A stretch of 5,028 nt of DNA from Deltaproteobacteria bacterium (lineage in GTDB: Bacteria > Desulfobacterota > BSN033 > UBA1163), in NCBI GenBank assembly GCA_016875255.1, contig VGRU01000246.1:1-5028 (forward strand), given 5' to 3'. Below are positions 1 to 5,028 of the stretch, piece by piece. The position numbers were made by a program, and so were the translations under genes. A model generated the notes under the pieces. That model had not been told where the DNA came from. It did not search any database and saw nothing but the letters and a program-made list of their open reading frames with translations. How positions within the stretch are numbered: the stretch's first letter is position 1; each line of letters begins with the position of its first letter.

Positions 1-543
1 TTTCCCGCTTTTTGAGAGCAGGTCATGGGAAATCTGGGCCAAGATCTCACCATAGATCTTGACTTCAGATTCAATGAACATATCTAAGGTCTGGTTCACA
101 ACTCCTTCGGTAGAATTTTCTATGGGCGCCACGCCAAAATCCACTTTCTCCTTTTCCACGCTCTCAAAGATATCCCAAATGCTCTCCCCGGAGATCGCCT
201 CAAGAGAGCTTCCGAAATGTTTGACACAGGCCTGATGCGTATGGCTGGCAGGAGGCCCCAGATAGACTACACTCAAGCCGTTTTCCAGGGAACGACAGGC
301 TGAGATGATCTCCCGAAAGACAGGAGCAATGGCCTGCTTCGGGAAGGGCCCAGAATTTTGTTTAACCAGGTATCGCAGAATCTTCTCTTCCCGATCAGGA
401 TCATAGGAGCTGAGTTTTCTTTCTGATTTCACTTTCCCCACGTTCACGACAATCTCTGCCCGCTCATTTAAAAGATTGAGGATTTGCCTGTCTAACGCAT
501 CAATCCTCTGTCGAAGATCTTTAATCTTATCTGTCTTTCCCAT
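1..543 (-). CDS. pheA: Bifunctional chorismate mutase/prephenate dehydratase (P-protein), 5' part, cut by the window edge
   Basis: It converts chorismate to prephenate and then to phenylpyruvate, committing chorismate to phenylalanine in the cytoplasm. The first 181 codons are visible without a stop; family members have about 350-390 residues, so roughly half is seen. Residues 1-88 form an AroQ-type mutase domain that aligns without gaps over its first 52 residues with E. coli PheA: R11, R28, K39, D48, R51 and E52 all match active-site positions. E87 sits where E. coli has Gln88. The dehydratase domain begins near residue 91 with VVYLGPPASHTHQA and contains FGVAPIENSTEGVV (136-149), a family hallmark. 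The catalytic Thr-Arg motif and the ACT regulatory domain, if present, lie beyond the window, so phenylalanine feedback cannot be judged. The gene starts 2 bases after the aroC stop. ATG at 543 has a well-spaced GAGAGG; an in-frame ATG at 549 overlapping the aroC stop as ATGA would add only Met-Lys. Confidence 0.93.
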   Translation of the reverse strand, partial: MGKTDKIKDLRQRIDALDRQILNLLNERAEIVVNVGKVKSERKLSSYDPDREEKILRYLVKQNSGPFPKQAIAPVFREIISACRSLENGLSVVYLGPPASHTHQACVKHFGSSLEAISGESIWDIFESVEKEKVDFGVAPIENSTEGVVNQTLDMFIESEVKIYGEILAQISHDLLSKSGK

Positions 544-545
544 CT

Positions 546-1604
546 TCATCGCCTCTCGATCGCTTTCTGCCGGAGTAAATGATCGACCAGAACAATGGCC
601 ACCATGGCCTCACAAACCGAATGAATCCGTGGGATGGCTGAAATATCGTGCCGTCCCCTGATCTGGACTGTCACTGGCTTTCCGGAATGATCCACTGTCT
701 TCTGCTCCATCGAAATAGAGGGAATGGGCTTTACAGCCACTCTGATCAGGATATCTTCTCCGTTCGATATTCCCCCTAAAATTCCACCTGAATCGTTTTT
801 TTCAAATCCGTTTGGTCCCAGGGGATCATTGCACTCCGATCCAAGCATCCGGGCCACTCTAAACCCGGCTCCTATTTCCACACCCCGTATGGCTCCGATA
901 CTCATTAATCCTTTTGCCAGATCGGCCTCCAATTTATCGAAGACAGGTTCTCCTAAACCAGGAGGACATCCTTGGACAAGAATTTCCACAATACCACCGA
1001 GTGTATCGCCTTTGAGTTTCACATCTTCGACCTTTCTTTCCATCTCGAGGGCGGCCTGGGGGGCAGGACAACGCAAAAAATTCCTTTCCACCTCATCAAG
1101 ATCCATTTGGTCTGCCCGGATTTCCCCGAGTTCTAATGTGTAAGCAAGGATGCTGATCTTCTCTTGTGCTAAGATTTTCCTGGCGATCGCTCCAGCCGCC
1201 ACCCTTCCCACGGTCTCCCTCGATGAAGCTCTACCTCCGCCCCGATAATCCCTGATTCCGTATTTGGCCTGATAGGTAAAATCAGCATGACCGGGCCTGA
1301 AGACTTCTTTAAGCTCCTCATAAGGACTGGAATCGACATCCTCATTTCTCACCATAAGGGAAATAGGGGTTCCCGTCGTCTTTCCTTCGAAAAGACCTGA
1401 GAGGATCTCCACCCGATCTTTCTCCTGTCTGGAACTCGTTCCCAGACCCTGGCCCGGGCGTCTCCTGTCCATTTCTTTCTGAATCTCTTCTTCAGAAAGC
1501 TCCATTCCAGGCGGACAGCCATCGATCACCACGCCTCCAGCCTTGCCGTGGGACTCTCCCCAGGTCGTGATCCTGAAAAGATTTCCGAATGAATTCCCTC
1601 CCAA
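546..1604 (-). CDS. aroC: Chorismate synthase
   Basis: It catalyses the last shikimate-pathway step, the 1,4-anti elimination of phosphate from EPSP to give chorismate, using reduced FMN. The 352-residue length is usual for the shorter bacterial forms. The N-terminus [18 protein letters not shown] (3-20) contains the first family signature with H19. [20 protein letters not shown] (105-124) contains the second conserved histidine, H106, and runs into [19 protein letters not shown] (125-143), the second signature. [16 protein letters not shown] (269-284) is a further conserved block. The C-terminal block reads [10 protein letters not shown] (317-326), where many homologues have RHDPC. The start is TTG: no ATG or GTG lies nearby in frame, the family N-terminus begins exactly there, and a GAGG sits 7 bases upstream. 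The gene begins one base after the aroK stop and ends 2 bases before pheA, as expected for translation coupled along one message. Confidence 0.97.
   Translation of the reverse strand: MGGNSFGNLFRITTWGESHGKAGGVVIDGCPPGMELSEEEIQKEMDRRRPGQGLGTSSRQEKDRVEILSGLFEGKTTGTPISLMVRNEDVDSSPYEELKEVFRPGHADFTYQAKYGIRDYRGGGRASSRETVGRVAAGAIARKILAQEKISILAYTLELGEIRADQMDLDEVERNFLRCPAPQAALEMERKVEDVKLKGDTLGGIVEILVQGCPPGLGEPVFDKLEADLAKGLMSIGAIRGVEIGAGFRVARMLGSECNDPLGPNGFEKNDSGGILGGISNGEDILIRVAVKPIPSISMEQKTVDHSGKPVTVQIRGRHDISAIPRIHSVCEAMVAIVLVDHLLRQKAIERR
552..557 (-). promoter_or_regulatory. Ribosome binding site of pheA
   Basis: GAGAGG lies 8 bases before the ATG at 543 and inside the last codons of aroC. It would be only 2 bases from the alternative ATG at 549, which favours the start at 543. 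Confidence 0.6.
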
Positions 1605-1605
1605 A

Positions 1606-2136
1606 TTAAATCCTCACCCGCCTTTCATTAAAGATTCTTAAAATATGGTGGACCACCCCCTCCACATCCAATTGCGAAGTGTCCACCTGAACCTCTGAAG
1701 CCGCTGCATAGAGCGGTTCTCGTTGAATGAGCACCTCCCTGAACTCGTTCAGGCTCCCTTTCCCGGTCAGACTGGGCCTCTTGATGATCGATTGAATTTC
1801 CCTGGCCATTCGTTCGAGAAGAACCTCAACATCTGCTTTGAGCCAGACGATGAAACCATTCCTTTTCAGAGCCTTTACATTTTCGGGATCGATCACCACA
1901 CCCCCGCCTGCTGAAATGATCAGATGGTCATCCTTTGAAATTTCAGAAATGACATCCCTCTCGACCGTCCTGAAATAGTCCCATCCGTGATACCTAACAA
2001 TATCTTTAATCGTCATCTCTTGTTGTTTCTCGATCGTCTCATCCGAGTCCACAAACGTTCTTCGCAGGAAGGCCGAGAGTCTTCTGCCCACCGTGGTTTT
2101 ACCTGCGGCCCTGTATCCAATCAAGACGAGATTCAT
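1606..2136 (-). CDS. aroK: Shikimate kinase, bacterial P-loop type
   Basis: It phosphorylates shikimate at the 3-hydroxyl with ATP. At 176 residues it has the usual length of AroK/AroL enzymes. The Walker A loop is GYRAAGKT (7-14). FVDSDETIE (28-36) carries the D30/D32 pair that binds magnesium and shikimate. YFRTVERDV (54-62) supplies the shikimate-binding arginine R56. ISAGGGVV (74-81) is the glycine-rich substrate loop. R120 in KRPSL lies in the ATP lid, and R139 in [10 protein letters not shown] matches the second conserved substrate arginine. This is the NMP-kinase-like bacterial family, not the GHMP-type archaeal kinase, which matters given the archaeal-type DHQ synthase in the same operon. 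The ATG overlaps the aroA stop as ATGA, with GAGGGG 8 bases upstream (2145-2150), so translation is probably coupled to aroA. Order relative to aroA is reversed compared with the pathway. Confidence 0.96.
   Translation of the reverse strand: MNLVLIGYRAAGKTTVGRRLSAFLRRTFVDSDETIEKQQEMTIKDIVRYHGWDYFRTVERDVISEISKDDHLIISAGGGVVIDPENVKALKRNGFIVWLKADVEVLLERMAREIQSIIKRPSLTGKGSLNEFREVLIQREPLYAAASEVQVDTSQLDVEGVVHHILRIFNERRVRI
1612..1615 (-). promoter_or_regulatory. Ribosome binding site deciding the TTG start of aroC
   Basis: GAGG within the last codons of aroK lies 7 bases before the TTG at 1604. A stronger-looking GGGAGGG at 1596-1602 overlaps the start itself but has no in-frame ATG, GTG or TTG at a suitable distance downstream, so it is probably a decoy made by the Gly-Gly codons. 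Confidence 0.6.
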
Positions 2137-3392
2137 CGGTAAAGCCCCTCAAAAACCTTCCAAAAATCGGGGAAAGATTTCTTCACACAATGGGGTTCTT
2201 TAATCTTTATCCCAGGGATGACCAGACCGGCAATGGCAAAGCTCATGGCAATACGGTGGTCGCCATGAGGATCAATCTCTGCCCCATGGCCCTTTCCGCC
2301 TTCGATCTTCAGCCAGTCTTCTCCTTCCTCCACTCCAATGCCCATGCGGCGAAGCTCTGCAGTCAATGCCGCTATCCGGTCTGACTCCTTAAAACGGAGA
2401 TGGCCGATATGTTGAATCAGGGTCTGGCCTCTGGCAAAGGCCGCTGTGACAGTTAGGGCCGGGACTACGTCAGGCATCTCATTCATATCGACTTCTATCC
2501 CGTGAAGCTTTCCTCCCAGAACTTCTGCCCAGCCCTCTCCAAGAAAAACCCTGCATCCCATCTTTTCAAGGAGGTTCAAAAAACCCGTATCACCCTGCGA
2601 CGAACCGGATGGAAATCTTTCAACCCTTACCCTCCCTTTAGTGATGGCGGCTGCTGAAAAGAAATACGAGGCCTGTGAGGCGTCTCCCCCGATACGGTAT
2701 TGCCGGGGTTGATAACGCTGTCCTGCCCGCACAAAAAAGGAACGATACCCTTCACTCTGAACCTCCACACCAAAGGCGGACATCACTTCGCAGGTGATGT
2801 CCACATAGGGTCTCGAAGTGAGGCGGCCGGTGATCTCCACATGGACATCTTCCATGGCATAGGGAGCCACCATGAGAAGAGCGGATAGGAATTGACTGCT
2901 CTCCTCTGCCCTGATTCTTGTCTTTCCTCCACGGAGCCCCCCGGATTCGATGATCACCGGAGGACAGCCATTTCCATCTCTGAAAGAGGCTTTCATGCCT
3001 AATGGCCTCAGACCATTCAGTAGGTCTGCGATCGGCCGTCTCCTCATTCGATCACTTCCATCGAGAAGGGTTCGACCATTCTTGAGAGCGGCCAGAGCCG
3101 TTAGAAACCTCATCGAGGTTCCCGAATTTCCAACATAGAGTTCTTCGGCCTTCGGCTCCAATCTACCTGCTTTTCCGATGACCCGGAGCATATCCCCCTC
3201 CGGGGAGATCGGAACCCCGAATTTTTTCAATGCCTTAATGGTATAGTCCGTATCTTCACTTCGCAGTCCATGGAGGAGCACAGACTCACCCTCTGCCAGG
3301 GCAGAGGCGATAAGGGCCCGGTGGGTAAAGCTCTTCGATCCCGGTAGCACCACGGTTGCATTAAGATGAGGAAGCGGTCTGATCTCAATCAC
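2133..3392 (-). CDS. aroA: 3-phosphoshikimate 1-carboxyvinyltransferase (EPSP synthase)
   Basis: It transfers the enolpyruvyl group of PEP to shikimate-3-phosphate. With a GTG start at 3392 the protein has 419 residues, typical of the family. Motifs in order: LPGSKSFTHRALIASALAEG (16-35, with K20, S21 and R25 for substrate), GNSGTSMRF (88-96, the PEP loop), DGSDRMRRRPI (111-121), ESSQFLSALL (164-173, Q167), EMPDVVPA (305-312, catalytic D308), FKESDRIAAL (334-343), DPHGDHRIAMS (374-384) and KKSFPDFW (404-411). The position of E. coli Gly96 is glycine here (G91), while the position of Pro101 is phenylalanine (F96). The open frame continues 40 codons further, to ATG at 3512, but that extension lies wholly within aroE, has no family counterpart and reads as basic low-similarity sequence. 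The GTG start has AAAGGG 6 bases upstream, and family proteins begin just before the IEIRP-like first strand. It overlaps aroE by 8 bases and aroK by 4. Confidence 0.96.
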   Translation of the reverse strand: MIEIRPLPHLNATVVLPGSKSFTHRALIASALAEGESVLLHGLRSEDTDYTIKALKKFGVPISPEGDMLRVIGKAGRLEPKAEELYVGNSGTSMRFLTALAALKNGRTLLDGSDRMRRRPIADLLNGLRPLGMKASFRDGNGCPPVIIESGGLRGGKTRIRAEESSQFLSALLMVAPYAMEDVHVEITGRLTSRPYVDITCEVMSAFGVEVQSEGYRSFFVRAGQRYQPRQYRIGGDASQASYFFSAAAITKGRVRVERFPSGSSQGDTGFLNLLEKMGCRVFLGEGWAEVLGGKLHGIEVDMNEMPDVVPALTVTAAFARGQTLIQHIGHLRFKESDRIAALTAELRRMGIGVEEGEDWLKIEGGKGHGAEIDPHGDHRIAMSFAIAGLVIPGIKIKEPHCVKKSFPDFWKVFEGLYR

Positions 3393-4209
3393 GATTGACC
3401 CTTTCTTCCATTCGATGAAGATCCTCCTTGATCTTGACGACATCCGGCTTTCTCCCTGTCCAGATCTCCAGTTGCTTTGCTCCCTGATAGGCAAGCATCT
3501 CCAGGCCATCAATGACCTGACATCCGCACTTCTCTGCCTCCCTTAAGAGTTGGGTCCGACGAGGTCTGTAGACGATGTCCATCACGATCATCCCGGCTTT
3601 TAAAAATTCTTTTCGAAGCGGGCTTTCTCCCGCGTTTGGATGCATCCCTGCAGAAGTGGCATTGATTAGGATGTCTGCATCGACCCCCTCAAGGGATGCG
3701 AGGGGCTTAAAAGGACAGCCCAACTCCTCTGCCAGCTTTTTACCTCTATCGGAGGAGCGGTTTGAAATCACAATCTCAGAACCTCTCTCCTTCAGCCCAT
3801 AACCGATGGCACGGGCCGCACCTCCTGCTCCGAGAAGAAGAACCTTTTCCCCTTTCAAATCAACTCTTTCCTCAAGCGCCTTTATCGCCCCGTACGAATC
3901 GGTGTTATATCCGATCAGCTTTCCCCCTTCATTGACGATGGTGTTGACCGCCTTAATCTTTTTTGCCATGCCTTCGACCTCATCGAGGAAAGGAATGACT
4001 TCGGTCTTAAACGGAATCGTCACGCTTAACCCTTTGATTCCCAGGCCCCTGATCCCGCTGATGGCAGCATAAAGATCGTCCACTTCAAAGGCGAGATAGA
4101 CGGCATCCCATCCCATCCGCCTGAAAGTCAGGTTATGAATGACCGGACTCAAGCTTTGGCGTACGGGATTTCCGACAATCCCATAAAGGGGGGTTCGAGC
4201 GCTGATCAT
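3385..4209 (-). CDS. aroE: Shikimate dehydrogenase (NADP-dependent)
   Basis: It reduces 3-dehydroshikimate to shikimate. The 274 residues match the usual length. The N-terminal substrate domain begins YGIVGNPVRQSLSPVIHN (9-26), with shikimate-binding S19 and S21. TIPFKTEV (64-71) contains the catalytic lysine K68, NTIVN (89-93) the substrate asparagine, and GYNTDS (100-105) the catalytic aspartate D104. The cofactor domain has the glycine-rich loop LLGAGGAARAIG (125-136) followed by ISNRSSDRGKKLA (148-160), where the NRS and following arginine suggest NADP preference. NATSAGMHP (183-191) and GLEMLAYQGAKQLEIWTG (235-252, Q242) are the conserved C-terminal blocks. The ATG overlaps the aroD stop as ATGA, and GGAG lies 9 bases upstream (4219-4222), so coupled translation is likely. 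The last 8 bases overlap the start of aroA. These motifs fit AroE better than the YdiB or SDH-like paralogues, but specificity for quinate was not tested. Confidence 0.96.
   Translation of the reverse strand: MISARTPLYGIVGNPVRQSLSPVIHNLTFRRMGWDAVYLAFEVDDLYAAISGIRGLGIKGLSVTIPFKTEVIPFLDEVEGMAKKIKAVNTIVNEGGKLIGYNTDSYGAIKALEERVDLKGEKVLLLGAGGAARAIGYGLKERGSEIVISNRSSDRGKKLAEELGCPFKPLASLEGVDADILINATSAGMHPNAGESPLRKEFLKAGMIVMDIVYRPRRTQLLREAEKCGCQVIDGLEMLAYQGAKQLEIWTGRKPDVVKIKEDLHRMEERVNRD
3399..3404 (-). promoter_or_regulatory. Ribosome binding site deciding the GTG start of aroA
   Basis: AAAGGG lies 6 bases before GTG at 3392, inside the end of aroE. Together with the position of the LPGSKS motif (residue 16 from this GTG), it supports this start over the ATG 120 bases upstream. 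Confidence 0.55.
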
Positions 4210-4904
4210 CTCAGTCTTCTCCAGAACTCTTTCATCTCTGCAGGGGTCAATTGTCCGGGTGCTGAAGCCCGGGTCCTGCTCAAGCAGCCATAGGTCCAGG
4301 CTGCCCCCATCATAGGGGCGAAGATCCGACTCATCCTGCCTTTCTCCCCCATGCAGAAGGTCACTATCTTTAGATTCCTTCTCCTCGCATAAGGGAGGAG
4401 GGATAAGATGTTAAGGTTATCTTCATAAGACTTTGCAAAGGTAACGATCTTGGCTATGTCCCCCCCGCGCTCGAACATCCGATCGCATATCGTTTTAAGC
4501 TCCTGTTGGGAAGGCGTTCCCGTAAAGTCATGGAAGGAGAGGATGACCTTTGTCTCTCCCTTATTGTTAATCAATCGATAAAGCAATGACCTTTGAGTTT
4601 CTAACTCCACATCGATAAAGTCCATTCCCAGATCGATGGCCTCTTCAAACACTTCGAGCCTTCTACTTTCGCTACCTCTGTACCTCCCCCCTTCTTCCTT
4701 TCTTCGGTTTGTGATGATGAAGGGTTTCTTTCGTCCGGAGGATAATCTTTTCAAGGCCGGATTCCTCAAATAGTCCAACCGCAGTTCAAGGAGGTCAGCC
4801 AAGGGATGAGCCTCATGGATGGCCTGAATCGCTCTTTCCGTTGTGGTCTCGACAATGGGAAGGCAGATCCTTCTCCGGGCTCTACCTCTCAATAATGGAC
4901 TCAT
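4206..4904 (-). CDS. aroD: 3-dehydroquinate dehydratase, type I
   Basis: It dehydrates 3-dehydroquinate to 3-dehydroshikimate by a Schiff-base mechanism. From ATG at 4904 the protein has 232 residues, within the 220-250 range of type I enzymes. RICLPIV (12-18) is the first barrel strand. ELRLDYL (40-46) carries the E-x-R-x-D substrate motif, and PFIITNRR (61-68) the third strand. ILSFHDF (121-127) holds the general-base histidine H125, and DIAKIVTFAKS (149-159) the Schiff-base lysine K152. MGEKGRMSRIFAPMMGAAWT (185-204) includes the conserved SRI arginine (R193), and SAPGQLTPAEM (214-224) the substrate-closing serine and glutamine. It is therefore not the unrelated small type II enzyme (AroQ). 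A TTG one codon upstream, at 4907, extends the open frame by one residue; ATG is preferred because GGAG lies 9 bases before it. The start is buried 23 bases inside the preceding gene in a different frame. The 3' end overlaps aroE by 4 bases. Confidence 0.95.
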   Translation of the reverse strand: MSPLLRGRARRRICLPIVETTTERAIQAIHEAHPLADLLELRLDYLRNPALKRLSSGRKKPFIITNRRKEEGGRYRGSESRRLEVFEEAIDLGMDFIDVELETQRSLLYRLINNKGETKVILSFHDFTGTPSQQELKTICDRMFERGGDIAKIVTFAKSYEDNLNILSLLPYARRRNLKIVTFCMGEKGRMSRIFAPMMGAAWTYGCLSRTRASAPGQLTPAEMKEFWRRLR

Positions 4905-5028
4905 CAATTTTTACTCCGACATGCCTGCCTGACTTCTCCCGGTGGATTAGGATGTTGCTTCCTCTTTGGAGATCGACGAGCGAGACCGGTTTACCATCGG
5001 GCTGTGTGAGCCTGATCGTTTCCGCATT
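4882..5028 (-). CDS. 3-dehydroquinate synthase II (archaeal type), 3' end only
   Basis: Only the last 48 codons and the TAG stop are in the window; the frame is open to the right edge. The peptide starts NAETIRLTQPDGKPVSLVDL, continues with QRGSNILIHREKSGRHVG, and ends VKIDESIIER. I recognise this as the C-terminus of DHQ synthase II (the MJ1249 family): NAETIRL, the DGKPVS turn, GRHxG and a closing E-x-I-I-E-[RK] are its typical features. It does not resemble the end of classical AroB. In methanogens the family converts 2-amino-3,7-dideoxy-D-threo-hept-6-ulosonate to 3-dehydroquinate by NAD-dependent oxidative deamination and cyclisation. Family proteins have roughly 320-380 residues, so most of this one, including its cofactor site, is unseen. 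Its place directly before aroD supplies exactly the pathway step otherwise missing from the window. The stop lies 23 bases inside aroD. Confidence is limited by the short visible length. Confidence 0.82.
   Translation of the reverse strand, partial: NAETIRLTQPDGKPVSLVDLQRGSNILIHREKSGRHVGVKIDESIIER
4914..4917 (-). promoter_or_regulatory. Ribosome binding site of aroD inside the preceding gene
   Basis: GGAG lies 9 bases before ATG 4904 and 6 bases before TTG 4907. It sits within the last codons of the DHQ synthase II gene, so ribosomes finishing that gene pass over it before terminating at 4882. Confidence 0.5.

Noticed and set aside
547..549. In-frame ATG overlapping the aroC stop as an alternative pheA start.
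   Set aside because: It would fit the ATGA coupling seen elsewhere in the operon, but the GAGAGG is then only 2 bases away; the ATG at 543 has an 8-base spacer.
476..1143. Plus-strand open frames of 61 and 139 codons opposite aroC and the start of pheA.
   Set aside because: They are antisense to strongly conserved coding sequence, are rich in Ser, Pro and Arg as expected from reverse-strand readthrough, and show no domain or convincing ribosome binding site.
1723..3138. Plus-strand open frames of 62-64 codons opposite aroK and aroA.
   Set aside because: All are short shadows of conserved minus-strand genes, with no recognisable protein features.
3393..3512. A 40-codon N-terminal extension of aroA up to ATG 3512.
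   Set aside because: It lies entirely inside aroE in another frame, has no counterpart in EPSP synthases, and the GTG at 3392 has a ribosome binding site and gives the normal family length.
3575..4072. Plus-strand open frames of 75 and 88 codons opposite aroE.
   Set aside because: The 88-codon frame has a superficially hydrophobic composition, but it mirrors conserved aroE motifs such as the GAGGAA loop and has no independent support.
4905..4907. TTG one codon upstream as the aroD start.
   Set aside because: It adds a single residue; ATG at 4904 is the better codon with suitable Shine-Dalgarno spacing, though TTG cannot be strictly excluded.
1..5028. A hidden mobile element, defence system, CRISPR array or non-coding RNA.
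   Set aside because: The whole window is accounted for by conserved housekeeping genes with gaps of at most 2 bases; I saw no repeats, hairpin-plus-T-tract terminators or unexplained stretches.

Overview
The window holds one tightly packed minus-strand operon for chorismate and phenylalanine biosynthesis, read from the right edge to the left edge. In transcription order the genes are: the last 48 codons of an archaeal-type 3-dehydroquinate synthase (DHQ synthase II), aroD (type I dehydroquinase), aroE (shikimate dehydrogenase), aroA (EPSP synthase), aroK (shikimate kinase), aroC (chorismate synthase), and the first 181 codons of pheA (chorismate mutase/prephenate dehydratase). Five genes are complete and the two edge genes are cut by the window.

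Together they cover every step from 3-dehydroquinate formation to chorismate, followed by the first two steps of the phenylalanine branch. Gene order nearly follows reaction order; only aroA and aroK are swapped. Every junction is an overlap of 4 to 23 bases or a gap of 1 to 2 bases, so there is no room for internal promoters or terminators outside coding sequence. The operon promoter would lie to the right of the window and its terminator to the left. No stretch above a few bases lacks a gene, and I see no RNA gene, mobile element, repeat array or CRISPR.

The organism is a bacterium: the shikimate kinase is the bacterial P-loop type rather than the archaeal GHMP type, and pheA is a bacterial mutase-dehydratase fusion. 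The DHQ synthase is of the kind first described in methanogens, which implies the alternative entry route through 2-amino-3,7-dideoxy-D-threo-hept-6-ulosonate instead of DAHP. Among bacteria this combination is known in sulfate-reducing and syntrophic Deltaproteobacteria (Desulfobacterota) and some relatives, so such an anaerobe is my best guess. The taxonomic assignment is an inference from gene content only.

Start codons are mixed: ATG for aroD, aroE, aroK and pheA, GTG for aroA, TTG for aroC. The longest open frame for aroA overshoots the real start by 40 codons. I found no novel system; the points most worth a second look are the archaeal-type pathway entry and a few residue substitutions in conserved motifs.
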